A DNA stretch of 64,000 nt from Cryphonectria parasitica EP155 (lineage: Eukaryota; Ascomycota; Sordariomycetes; Diaporthales; Cryphonectriaceae): NCBI RefSeq assembly GCF_011745365.1, contig NW_024468910.1:5257172-5321171 (forward strand), read 5' to 3'. Position numbers and translations under genes: made by a program. Below the pieces are notes generated by a model. It made no database searches and had not been told where the DNA came from. It saw only the letters and a list, made by a program, of their open reading frames with translations. Positions 33,877 to 45,150 of the stretch are shown here, one piece after another. Each line of letters starts with the position of its first letter. Position 1 is the first letter of the stretch.

Positions 33877-36800
33877 GGTCTTCTTTTTTTTTCTTCTTCT
33901 TCTTTTCCTTGCCAGTGAGCTATCAAAGAGGAGCAGTAAATAGCCGGAAGGAGGAGGAGGTAAAGGCTACATAGAAACGGTTATTTCAAGGAGGCATACT
34001 GTGGTGTATCCCCGTTGATGAAGAAGAAAGTAATGAGGTTATCGCGGGGTTGACAAGCGTCCGTCTTCTTCTGATACCAGCACACCCATGATGTAAAGGG
34101 CCCACAAAAGAAGCTCGCCACGTAGGATAAAAATTTCTTTTCCGCTGAAAGCAACTCACTGCTTCAAGTGCTTGCATTAGTGGCAATTCTTGATAACGCA
34201 CAAAGAACGGTCTACTATTGGTGTAAATAAATGTGGATAGATCCCTCCCCCTTTTATTTTCTTGCTTTTTTCCTTGTTGCCGTTGTTGTTATTATGGATA
34301 TGATTTATTGTAGAATTGGTTACTGTATATATACGCATATACAAATAACGATTTGTTGCTTTCTAATACTGCTGCTGATGCCCTAGACATAGGGGAAATT
34401 CATCGAAATCTGAGTGCCTAATCGAGCGTGTTTGCACGTGCTGGAAGGTTGATGAACAGAGTTCATGGGATCCGTTCCTCAAGAAAATGGCCCACGCTAG
34501 ACCTCCTCAAAAACACTACATTTATAAATTCAGCAACAGTTCGGGGTTGTATAGTATTGCACTTCAGCACGCAGCGTGTATTGGTGTTCACATCATAACT
34601 TGTGTTGGGCTTCAGGCAATCCAGGCTAGACGGAATGAAATTGATTATCCCGCCTGTTTCAACAAGACCCAGGCAGATCTTCCAAAAAGAAGCTTCCAAT
34701 CTTCACAACCAGCTTCTCAAAACACAGTAATAAATGCGGCAGATCTGAGCAGGGCAAACTTGAGAGTCTACATCTGGGTACGGCTCCATAAGCAGAGCCG
34801 CTGCTGCGTCTTGGGCAATGGATGCAACACACGTCAACACGTACCAGATGAACTACAATGATCCCGAACCCGAAATATTATCTCCTATCTATGAGAATTG
34901 AGCTGGATTACGTGCGAAGAAGCCGCATGCTTCAAGTCTCTATCGAGTGATGGTCACGGGAGAAGGGGGGGGGGGACAAGTAATTGAGCCACAAGGTTAC
35001 GTTGACGCTGGGGACACCCCGATTGAGGTGAGGGGAGTCAGAAGACACCACTATAAGACACATATGATCTTGAGCAGATTTTGAGGACAGAGTAGCCCAG
35101 GATTACGTAGATCTCGGGGAAATGGCCAAAGGTTTCCAAGGTAAGCATATGTGGCTCTGGGCTTGAGGCTGACCGACCAACATCAAAGCGTCACTTGAAA
35201 AAGGCCACGAGCCTCGTGTAGGCTGCGCCTCATGAAGTCTCTTTAATGGGATGGTAGAGGAAAGATTGAGCCTGAACAAAATTGTCTGCTTCTAATGGCT
35301 TTCTGCACTTTTGAGCCCGTGAGCTCACGTATTTACGTGCCTCAAGCATGAAGGCTCATTCAATCAATCCTTGGCTAAGTACTTTAAATATCTGCCTTGC
35401 AGAGGGTACACACACTGGAATCTACGTACCTGCGTTACATCATCTCTTCGTCTCATACTGTACTACATCGCCTCGGCAATGCCTGCCCTTGTCACCTTCT
35501 CTTCCATTGTCGATACGAATCCTTATCAAATGACTTTTTTGAAGGCTGTGTCCTGACCTGTGCAACTCTATTGAACTGACTATTCGTAATGACGATTTAT
35601 CACATCTGGTGGCCGATGAATAGTTTGGATCAACCTTATAATGACCCTCGATGTGTCGTCTGGACACTGAGACATAGCCGAAGACGTACTAACTTGCACC
35701 AAACGCACAGTCTTTCACTTCTTGCTGACCAGTAATCCTGTGTTCTCACACCAACGTTTGGCTAGTCCTCTTTGGTTTTGTGGCTGCTGATCCGACACCT
35801 TTCATGCCATGCTATCAAAACCGCGGTATGGGCATGACTCCAGGCCGGCTCCATGTCAGTACAGTATAATCAGTGTGAAGATGGACTGGCACGGGAGACG
35901 CAACCAAGGAGACGCAGAAGTGGAAATCAGCAGGAGCGAAGACTAATTGCCGTAGAGAGGATGGCAACTAGGCGATAGTCAAGTCTGTCTGGTTAGCAAT
36001 TAGTTATCGAACATTCTGGACAATCTCTAGACATGAGAGGCTGTCGTAAATTGACGAAAGGAAGCTCAGCCAACATATGAAACCAAAGTCGTCAATTCGT
36101 CAGAGACCGGATGTCCATGTTTTCAAGCCGAAGCATAATCAAGCGGCGGACCGCCACCGAGGCTCCTTTGAGGCTGCCAGAGGTTGGATTAAGGCGGTCC
36201 AGCCAACAGATTGCAAGTCGTATCCCATCCTATCTGCAAGAGAGCTTGAACATATGGGCTATCAAACCAAACGCGACAGACGCCATAAAGATTAGGAACA
36301 GCAAGGGCAATCTTAGTGACGCGAAAGACCGGGGCCGGAACCACAACAAGATTAAGAGGTGAATTTCATTGCTGACTCCGACTCCAGTTGTCCTCGCTCA
36401 CTCTTGTTAGTTTTTTTTCTTTCTTTCTATCTTTTTTCTTTCTTTTTTTTTTCTCTCTCACTGTTGAGCCCATGTCGCGCGCGAAATGTTTGAACAAATA
36501 CCTCGTCCCACACATATATTTTGACTCCAGGAGGGTACCTCTGTCTTTCAATACGTGTCACATGCGACGCGACGTGAGATCGAGTAGATAATACCACGGG
36601 GTGATGACGTGAAGTCATTTGTTCTCAGGCCCCAACTGCAATACGACTCTGCACCCCTGATCGACAGGCCAGGACAGCCGTCTAGGCACTATTTCTGCAC
36701 AAGGGCTTCTTCGGCTTCGGCTGCGCGGCTGCAGGCTGAGGAATTTGCCCAGGCATCCGATTGGGCACGTCCTGCTGGCACCCTTCTGTTTGGGTAGGGG

Positions 36801-37078
36801 AGTGGTGCGTTTTATTATACCATGTATTACGACCTTTCCATCTTGACAATCAAATTTCCCGAGATCGACCTTGTACGATTTGTTTCATCATGGATGCTGC
36901 GTAGATTGTGCCTGAACAACCCCCTCTGTAACAATGCGCTTCCCTCACATCTGTTTTTCTCCCGCCAAGCACATATATTCGTATAGTAGGTTCGAGAGCA
37001 TGACTCTTTCTTTCGTCTCTTCTCTCACAGCCAAGCATACCTCGTACTCCTACTCAAATATGCAGAGACAGGCTCTTT

Positions 37079-37114
<36 letters not shown>

Positions 37115-38558
37115 CCAGACGTTAATTTCCCAAATTTGACCCCCCAAAAAATTGGGCTGGCGGGTTGGCTTCTTTTAGCCATGTGGCGTCTCACCATTAA
37201 CCAAATCCGTCATCAGCGGATGTATCGGCGGCTTCGCTGTCTTTTGACCCAGTTTTGCGCCTCGGCCCCCCCTCTTCCACCCCAATTCTTTTGCTCTCGT
37301 GTGAGCGGTTGCAAGAGAGAGGGAGATGAGCCCTATATTAGTGGCAGTGCTAAAGAGCGCACATCCCATCGCACCATGCCTTAAGAAAGTATATGCTTGA
37401 GTGCGCCTGAAAGCTTGGTCAGGAGACGCACCTGTTAGGCCCAACGTCGCAAGTGGATGATGATGGTGACAGTAAGAGCCGCTATTTACCAAGGAACTAA
37501 TTGTTTGTGGTCGCTCAGGCTGCCGGGTGCCGATGAGCAAAGGCTTTCAGGGGAAGGGGGCCGCGCAAGCGTTGTTCTTATGCACAGTGTGAGGGTATTT
37601 TTAAGATAAGAGAACCAGCACTCTTGCTACTTTACTATTATGGTCACTGTTTCGGGATGCAGGTACTATGGAAAAATGCGAATAGATATGCAAGGTTGTG
37701 ATCGACTCTGGCACCAAAAAGGGCGAAGGATGGTGCAGAAATGGTTGGCTGAGAAGGGACTGTTGATCTTCATAGGCTGGTCGCTGACTGATCATCTTAT
37801 TTACCATAGTACAGTACAGAACCTTGGATCAACGGCTGCACTCCCCCATGAAGGGGTCCCCACTGTTGCATGCACACAGCAGGTTTAGTTCCCTTCGCTC
37901 GGAGTGGGTTGTTGCCGACATGTCGATGTTTGTCTGCTTTACTGGGTTTTTACTTCTTTTCTTACCTTTTATCTTTGATCTCTGTGCTTGGTTTCCGCAA
38001 CCTCGCCTGTCCATTTCCAATCCTTCCCCTTTGCCCTCCTTTCACACCGGAACATCAGTATAAGGCTGGCCTGTCTCGTACTTTTTCCCTTTTCTTTCAT
38101 TTATTTTTTTGACGACGACCTTTGGATCGGGCTTGCTGTGTGGCTACAGCTGATCACGGAGGACATGCAGGTCTTGGGTAACCCACCCGTCAATAATTCT
38201 TACGACAGTACCGACCACTCTACGGTGCGAGGCTGGGCTGGACTCGGGCTCGGGCAAAGCTTGTGTCTAGATTGCTCAGCTATAGTATTACTACTTACTA
38301 GTAATCACCTCGCGTTGGCTTTCACTCCAGCCTTGTTGAATCCGACCCAGACCCCAGTCGCCCCCGGCTTCCGTTCAGCTGACGCCGCCGCCCCAACTGC
38401 ACTGCAGCTCTCGACCTGCGTAGACAGACAAAGGGCCGCCGCAGCCATTCTTTCTATTTCCTTTTTCGTTCGATGAAACCCACATACGACAGCTGCTCAT
38501 CCACTTCGTCTGGTCTCCTCTATTGTTGTGACGGTTCAACTCTCGCACACAAAGGGGC
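33877..38558. other. Gene-poor region, 4.7 kb
   Basis: No recognisable gene between the DHA2 transporter and the F-box gene. It includes the divergent promoters of both, a T32 tract and a TC-rich leader before the F-box ATG. Frames of up to 162 codons occur but translate to low-complexity or unfamiliar sequence without an initiation context or homologous motif. Confidence 0.55.
37081..37112. repeat. T32 homopolymer
   Basis: Thirty-two consecutive T in a gene-poor region. Confidence 0.95.
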
Positions 38559-41438
38559 ATGATCGCAGAGGAGATGGCGGCTGTCCCAAGGCCACGGCCG
38601 GTCTCGATGGCGCAGAGACCGCCGACGGTGGGCTCATGGGATGATCTCATGAAGCGCAGGCGCAGCCGAGCAGACACTATGGGCCAGGGAGTCTTCTCCG
38701 AGAACGATGCAAGAAAGCGGCCCCAGAGCAGCGGTGGTGGAGACGCCCCCATAAGCGCTCGAGCGAATGGCCGTGCGGACGAGAGACCCCAGAGCAGCGG
38801 CAGTGGGGGAGGAGACTCGGTCTTGAGAGGCACAGCGGCAACGGGTAACCACGTAAATGGCACTGCCACAAGGCCCGTCATAAGACCTCGCACCATGACC
38901 TACCAGCCCGACCAGCGAACATCACAAGCTTTTGCCGCTCATGTTGCCGCCTTGAACAACGTAATCCCTTCACCACTCAGGACGGTCAGATCCAGCGACT
39001 CCCTGCCCGAGATGAGCTCCCATGTTACATCGTCCTCGGAAGCGAACAGGTACAGCACCATCGACAGTCCACAGGCTACTGAGAAGGGGCCCATCCGACG
39101 GCCCCAGATGTATGCCAGGCCCCAGCGCCTTACAAGCCCTACGAAGTTGGCCGAGATGAACGAGAATCGCCGGTCTGAACCATTTCAACCTTTTGACTCC
39201 ATCGCGAATGGCCAAGGTCGGATGCGGGCGATGAGCTGGGGTCCTATGTCAGCAGAGCAGGAGGCTTTCTCTTCTTCTCCTTCAGCTTTCGCACAGCCGA
39301 CTTACTCATATCGTCAGTCCGGATCTTCGTGGCAGCGACGGCCAGAAATGATCAAGCAGGTTCGTGTGCAAAGACCAGGGCCCAACGAAGTCTTCACGAA
39401 GCTGCCTGATGAGGTGTTGCGCATGATCCTGGATCATCTGAAGGTGCTTCATCTGGAGGAAAGAAGCACCAGCTGTGCGACATGCTGGATGCGAGATTGC
39501 TGCTCGATCACTGTGTGTAATAGGCGGTTGCTCTATGCTGCCAGGGCTGTGCTGTACGACGAGATCCAGCTGGTAGGCCCAGACAGCGCCGTGCAGAGAA
39601 AGAAGTACAAGGGCGTCTACTCTACGAGGCTGGTTCTCCTCAGAAGGACCCTCCGGTCGAACCCCAAGATCGCCTCGACGGTCCGTGCCCTCAAGGTGCC
39701 AGCTCTTGCGGACGAAGCCCCTCTGGAACCCGAATCCTATCATGACATTGTCGCCTCTGTCGTGATGGCCTGCCCGAACCTCGAACGGCTGCAAGGCTTT
39801 TACCCTACCTACAACCATAGCGACAGCAGAATCTTTCAGGCCCTGTCGACTAGGACAAAACTCAAGGAGATGACCTGGGTCGTGGACGCGGAACCAACTG
39901 AGCCGGAGGGTCAGCAGCAGGCGCGGCTCTCCAAAATCAAGGGCCGTCCACAATCCAGACATGCCTCATACTCGATGGGATCTGGGCGTCCCTCACATTC
40001 TCTCAACTACCTCCCAGTCCAGCTCGCCAACAACTTCGTCCGCCAACATATGGAATGGACCGAATTGTCCCACTTGACGATCCATTGTCTTCCTGGCGCA
40101 AACCTCTACACTCCCAACGACCTCCTCGGCGTCATCGTCACCTATTTGCCCTCGCTGCAGTCACTTTACTTATCAGACATTCCTGCTGTTTCTTTCAACG
40201 ACAGTACCCTGCTGGCTCTGCCCAAGCCTTTGAAGAGACTTGGCCTGGTGCGTTGTGCCGGTGTTACTACTGCCGGTCTGACCACGTTTGCAACACACGA
40301 CTCAGCCAAGGAACTTGAAACCCTGACCTTGATTCATCAAAATGTCGACTCCCTCCCAGCCATTGTCCGGATCTTCTCCAACCTCTCCAACCTCACCACG
40401 TTCAGCCTTGTGCAGACCTTAGCGCCCACACCAGACGACGACTTCTTCTGCTTTATGCCCTATGTTGCGTCTCAGTCCCTGAAGATGCTTCACTGGGACA
40501 TATTCGAGAGCGGGCTGAACACCGCTGATCGGAATGGAGAGGGTGCAGGTACAAGTGGTCCCACCAGGGCCGATGCCCTCCTGGCGCGAAGCATCGCCGC
40601 CAACGGCTTTCCCAACCTGCGCTTCCTGCGCACGCCCTGTGACACGGGTGGCCTGTTCCAGGCTCTCTGCCGGCCCAAGGAGCGGGTCGAGCTCCTTGGC
40701 GACAGGTTCCGGACCGGTTTGATAAACCAGGCGTCGTCGACGACACCGGGCGGAACGCGACCCTCTCACAGATCTGTCAACAGCTTCAGCAGTAGCAGCA
40801 AGGCAATTGACCCCAGCGCTGTGTATGATCTGGACGGGCGTCTGTCCTCCGACACAAAGGATAGCGGCAAGGCGTTTGGTGGTGCTGGGCGCGAGGCCGG
40901 CAGCGATCTCCACCAGGCGCGGCTCGCGGCCCAGGCGAGGTTAGAGGCGGCGCGCCGGTTACCGCGGATAGAGGTGAACATTCAGGATGAGGATGGAGTT
41001 ATTATTGAGTCGTCAGGGTTGGCGGCGTATATCGGCGACGTTACGAGCAGGATCACCTATTTGCTGACGCCGGATCATGGCGGGACAGATGAACGCGGCG
41101 GGCTGGTTGGTGTCGCGGAGCTGCTCTCGGACGGCGGAGAGGACCTGTGCAAGAAGGGCGACGTTGCATCGCGGAGCGGTGCGGGATACGGGACGGGCTG
41201 TGTCGCGGGCGCTTCTTGTGGTGGTGCTGGGCTGGAGGGAAGAGAGAAGGTGAAGAAGAGCAACAGTAGCAAGAGCATTAAGGATGGCAGCGCGGGCGAG
41301 GCGACCAAGGTTATTGATGGCTGTACGGGCCGATGGAACTCGTATAACTGTGACAGGTCCGCGTCGGCTAAATCTAGCGAGGACGCATGGTGGCATACGG
41401 AGAGAGGGCGTTGGAAGAATCCGTCGCAACTCTCTTGA
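38559..41438 (+). CDS. F-box protein with leucine-rich C-terminal region, 959 residues
   Basis: A large intronless F-box protein, presumably a substrate receptor of an SCF (Skp1-cullin-F-box) ubiquitin ligase. Residues 1-275 are Ser/Pro/Arg-rich and look disordered. The F-box begins near residue 279 (KLPDEVLRMILDHL) and is interrupted by a Cys-rich stretch (SCATCWMRDCCSITVC) before NRRLLYAARAVLYDEI. From about 340 to 690 the sequence shows repeated leucine-rich spacing (NLERLQGF, LSHLTIHCLPGANLYTPNDL, LQSLYLSD, LKRLGLVRCAGVTTAGL, LETLTLI), as in LRR-type F-box proteins. The tail has a conserved-looking ITYLLTPDHGGTDE and ends WWHTERGRWKNPSQLS. A second ATG 15 nt on is possible. Its target is unknown. 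Confidence 0.88.
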   Translation: MIAEEMAAVPRPRPVSMAQRPPTVGSWDDLMKRRRSRADTMGQGVFSENDARKRPQSSGGGDAPISARANGRADERPQSSGSGGGDSVLRGTAATGNHVNGTATRPVIRPRTMTYQPDQRTSQAFAAHVAALNNVIPSPLRTVRSSDSLPEMSSHVTSSSEANRYSTIDSPQATEKGPIRRPQMYARPQRLTSPTKLAEMNENRRSEPFQPFDSIANGQGRMRAMSWGPMSAEQEAFSSSPSAFAQPTYSYRQSGSSWQRRPEMIKQVRVQRPGPNEVFTKLPDEVLRMILDHLKVLHLEERSTSCATCWMRDCCSITVCNRRLLYAARAVLYDEIQLVGPDSAVQRKKYKGVYSTRLVLLRRTLRSNPKIASTVRALKVPALADEAPLEPESYHDIVASVVMACPNLERLQGFYPTYNHSDSRIFQALSTRTKLKEMTWVVDAEPTEPEGQQQARLSKIKGRPQSRHASYSMGSGRPSHSLNYLPVQLANNFVRQHMEWTELSHLTIHCLPGANLYTPNDLLGVIVTYLPSLQSLYLSDIPAVSFNDSTLLALPKPLKRLGLVRCAGVTTAGLTTFATHDSAKELETLTLIHQNVDSLPAIVRIFSNLSNLTTFSLVQTLAPTPDDDFFCFMPYVASQSLKMLHWDIFESGLNTADRNGEGAGTSGPTRADALLARSIAANGFPNLRFLRTPCDTGGLFQALCRPKERVELLGDRFRTGLINQASSTTPGGTRPSHRSVNSFSSSSKAIDPSAVYDLDGRLSSDTKDSGKAFGGAGREAGSDLHQARLAAQARLEAARRLPRIEVNIQDEDGVIIESSGLAAYIGDVTSRITYLLTPDHGGTDERGGLVGVAELLSDGGEDLCKKGDVASRSGAGYGTGCVAGASCGGAGLEGREKVKKSNSSKSIKDGSAGEATKVIDGCTGRWNSYNCDRSASAKSSEDAWWHTERGRWKNPSQLS

Positions 41439-42417
41439 TCGATGGAGGGCTGCCTTGGGCGTATAGGATCTCGAAGGAGGACGGCCATGCTTCTTGGAAG
41501 GTGGGCAAGGCTGGCATGACGGTCAGTCAGAGTGGTTGAAGGTGGGCAAGCAGGTCATGCATTTGCATACATACCGTACAGACAGCATATTACAGTGGAG
41601 TTTTGGGGCAGAATAGTTTGAGTTTCAGCGATAGTAATCGATAATGTTTCCCTTCATTTTCAGGGCGAGGATCGTACATCTTCAAAGTCCTGCTCTCGGG
41701 TCCAGCATATGCACCAAGGAGGCTGCATAGAATCAGGGACGAGAAAGACCGTTTGCAAGCCGTGGCTGGCTGGTTTCATTGTTGGCGTCCCCTGTTACGA
41801 GTCTGGAGAGAGGTGGTATGAGGTATGGGCATTTCTCGATTACATGCCCAAAGTGTTGATGAGGCATTGATTCTGTAGAAGTAGGTCTATTCACATCTTC
41901 GACGACGTATTTATTCAGTGAAATCAATTGGCCGCTGTTGAGGTTCACACCGTCAAGCAGCGCAGCGGGTGTACGTACCTTTGCAGGCAGCTGGCAGGTT
42001 GGTGGTACCTTCTCACAGTACCAGTACCAGCTGAGCTAAGCTAAGCCGGCTATCCCTGTCAGCGCCATTGCTTGCCAGCCGGAACCCAACACAAGGCAGC
42101 AGAAGCTTGTGTAAGCTCGCTGCTGGGCAGTGGACCTGTTTGAGCTCTGGGCCCTGCGTCAACGTCAACACACTGCAGCACAAACGACCACTGCCACGCG
42201 CAAACGCCAACTCCAACACTACTCATTCTCCTTGATCAGAAAAGGCCATCCTGCTCTTGCTGTTCCTTCTCGGATAGTCCTTCTTGACCATTTATCCCAC
42301 CTAACAGCTGATACAGGAGGAGCTTTACTTGGCCAGCCCTACGTACCACTCCTCCGCCGCCGCTGCTCCCTCCCACATCTCAATCCCCGAAGCCAACCAG
42401 ACCCCCTACCAACAAAC
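41439..42417. other. Intergenic, F-box 3' end and rpt4 promoter
   Basis: No gene in 0.98 kb. A pyrimidine-rich, C-rich leader precedes rpt4. I saw no perfect copy of the yeast proteasome-associated control element GGTGGCAAA on either strand. Confidence 0.55.
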
Positions 42418-43762
42418 ATGTCTGACCCAGAGAGGAACGACGCCATCACGCGCTACACCGAGTCGCTGCTGGAATCGCGGAACTGGGAGGTCAAGCTCAA
42501 GAATCTGCGGCTGGAGATCAAGGACCTTGAGAAGGAGTTCAACCAGACAGAGGAGAACATCAAGGCATTACAAAGTGTCGGCCAGATCATCGGCGAGGTC
42601 CTCAAGCAGCTCGATGACGAGAGATGTATGCTGCCGCCCTCTTTTTTCCTTAATCCCCCCTTTCCGTCTTTCCGTCGTGTGTGGCGATATTGCCTACTGA
42701 CACCACCCGGCACAGTTATCGTCAAGGCATCCTCCGGTCCTCGATATGTCGTCGGCTGCCGCTCCAAGGTCGACAAGGCGAAGCTGAAGCAAGGAACCCG
42801 TGTCGCCCTCGACATGACAACCCTCACAATTATGCGCATGCTCCCCCGGGAGGTCGACCCCCTCGTCTACAACATGTCTCTGGAGGATCCTGGCCAGGTC
42901 AGCTTCGCCGGTATTGGTGGTCTGAATGACCAGATCAGAGAGCTGCGTGAGGTTATCGAGCTGCCACTCAAGAACCCAGAACTCTTCCTGCGGGTCGGCA
43001 TCAAGCCACCAAAAGGCGTGTTGCTATACGGACCCCCAGGAACAGGCAAGACCCTGCTGGCGCGTGCTGTGGCGAGTAGTCTGGAGACCAATTTCTTGAA
43101 AGGTATGTGTGTCCTGAAAGCTTAAAGTCCTGCACTTAGGCTCAACCGACGATGGCGCATCCTAACATGATACGTGCCGTATAGTTGTCTCCTCTGCCAT
43201 CGTCGACAAGTACATAGGAGAGTCTGCCCGTCTCATTCGCGAGATGTTCGGGTACGCCAAGGAGCACGAGCCTTGCATCATCTTCATGGACGAGATCGAT
43301 GCCATCGGTGGCCGAAGGTTCTCCGAGGGTACATCCGCAGACCGAGAGATCCAGAGAACACTCATGGAGCTGCTGAACCAGCTGGACGGTTTCGACTACC
43401 TCGGAAAGACCAAAATCATCATGGCCACGAACCGACCTGATACCCTGGACCCCGCGCTGCTGCGTGCCGGACGTCTGGACCGCAAGATCGAAATCCCCTT
43501 GCCCAATGAGGTTGGCCGCCTTGAGGTTCTCAAGATTCACGCTGCCAGTGTGGTCACCGAGGGCGACATCGACTTCGAGAGCGTGGTCAAGATGAGTGAT
43601 GGCCTCAACGGTGCAGATCTTCGCAACGTCGTTACAGAGGCCGGCTTGTTTGCGATCAAAGACTACCGGGAGGCAGTGAACCAGGACGACTTCAACAAGG
43701 CTGTGCGCAAGGTGGCTGAGGCAAAGAAGTTAGAAGGAAAGCTCGAGTACAAGGAGATTTGA
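42418..43762 (+). CDS. rpt4: 26S proteasome regulatory subunit Rpt4 (AAA ATPase)
   Basis: One of the six AAA ATPases of the 19S base that unfold substrates and feed them into the 20S core. Exons are 42418-42625, 42716-43102 and 43185-43762 (introns 90 and 82 nt), giving 390 residues, equal to animal and fission yeast Rpt4. The N-terminal coiled coil ([21 protein letters not shown]) and OB region ([25 protein letters not shown], split by the join) precede the ATPase domain. Walker A is G175-PPGTGKT. Walker B is IIFMD234-E235, and the second region has [14 protein letters not shown] and the arginine fingers in GRLDRKIE. The gene ends convergent with the CVNH gene. Orthology to Rpt4 rather than other Rpt subunits rests on the [13 protein letters not shown] and [16 protein letters not shown] phrases. 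Confidence 0.95.
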
Positions 43763-44507
43763 TGCAGAAAATGAGAAGAGGTAGCAGAATTCCTGCGCCG
43801 AGTACAAGCCGCATTGTATAGCTAGTGAGTGGATTGTGATACTTTACCGTCGCATAGACAGCCGGAAGACGTTGACAGGGGAACGTCCTGGTAATTTACA
43901 CGCTGTTCAACCTTGATCTCACATATTCCTTCAATCAATTGTCTTGAAGACTAGCAACCTTGACGAAAATGCTGGGTTGGGCTAGCGATATCGTCGCTTG
44001 AAATGATTCCATAATAAAGGAACTGCGGCGAGAACTTCAACCAAAGTGGGCAGCGGGTCTGAGACGGTTCAGATAGCGTTTTTGGAACAAAGCTACAACC
44101 ATTGATACAGAGATACGTCACATTGCAGAGCACGACAGAATATGCGATGAACAGCAACGGTTCATTGTCTGTATGCCATCAACAGCTACAAAGCATACTT
44201 GGGTTCGTAACATTCAGCTCTTGCTGTAGTAAGAACCTCCGCTACGAGTGAGAATTCAAGCGCCTGGACAGCATCATTTACTTGCCTGTCACCTCTCGGA
44301 GTACTTTTTTAAATAGCTTTTGGGGTTATTCTGAGGTTTTATCTAGGATGTGTCATGAAGCATGCAGTAGCAAAGGCCGTCCTAATTTATCAGAAACAAA
44401 CACCTCTTCTCAGCAGAAACTCTGAAAACGTCCCTGCTGCTCAAAGCACTGCAGAAACCCGTCGGCATTCTCCAGGGCCGCGTCTTCCAGTGAGTCAAAG
44501 TCAGTCA
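43763..44507. other. Convergent intergenic region
   Basis: No gene between the 3' ends of rpt4 and the CVNH gene; short frames only. Confidence 0.55.
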
Positions 44508-45150
44508 TCAAGGGGTTCTACAGATTACAGATTCCTTGCTAGAATATACTGAGTTTGAAAAGACACAGTCTGGGAGGTGACAAAAAAGAAAAGAAAAAAA
44601 AAAGGAACAAGAAAAGAGACTGGAAACTCACCAAGACTGAACTGCGTGTCCTCGTAGATGGACCCTACCTCGCCGTCATAGTAGGCTAGGCAGTTGCAGG
44701 TGACGATCGCGGGATCATGAAGGACCTCTTGTTTGCAGGTGGTGCAGTTGGTTCCAAAGTTACCACTATGTTTATTAAAACCCAGGTCAGAGCACACACA
44801 CACACACACACACACCAACACAGTGATAGCAAATGGAACATGAGAGTGATGAGAGCGGCGAGAGAGAAATTTTTCAAAAAAATGGAAAAGGGAGGGAGGA
44901 GTTCTTACAACGCCTCGGCCACGATCGTCGCGGTGTTGGTCTGGCTCCCGATGACCCAGCCGTAGCACAAATCGAGGTCGATGATGGAGCACGACCACTC
45001 GCGCAGGCCGGAGCAGTTGGCGGTAAACCAGACGTGGGCGCCGGCGTCGTTGCTGGTCAGCTTCAGGCTCTTGCAGGAGTCGCTGATGCTGGCTAGAGCG
45101 GGGATGGCGAGGAGGAAGCCAGTGTAGCCTGCGATGACGGTGAGTTTCAT
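44508..45150 (-). CDS. Secreted CVNH (cyanovirin-N homology) lectin-like protein
   Basis: A small secreted protein with one cyanovirin-N homology domain, a fold that binds high-mannose glycans in several members. Exon 1 is 45150-44909 and encodes a signal peptide (MKLTVIAGYTGFLLAIPALA) and the first half (SCKSLKLTSNDAGAHVWFTANC, SIIDLDLCYGWVIG). Exon 2 (44765-44632) supplies GNFGTNCTTCKQEVL and TCNCLAYY, the hallmark second-repeat start. Exon 3 is most simply 44569-44508, ending VYSSKESVICRTP, for 145 residues in frame. Another in-frame acceptor (TCAG, just before TATATTC) would shorten the exon 3 part. Intron 1 contains a CA microsatellite at 44793-44815. Eight or more cysteines suggest disulfides after export. 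Sugar binding is inferred from the family, not from visible ligand residues. Confidence 0.75.

Noticed and set aside
34487..34861. 124-codon plus-strand frame in the gene-poor region
   Set aside because: No signal peptide, membrane span or recognisable motif; composition like the surrounding non-coding DNA.
41439..42417. Search for the proteasome control element GGTGGCAAA upstream of rpt4, and likewise upstream of pre4
   Set aside because: No perfect copy seen by eye on either strand, so no regulatory site is called.
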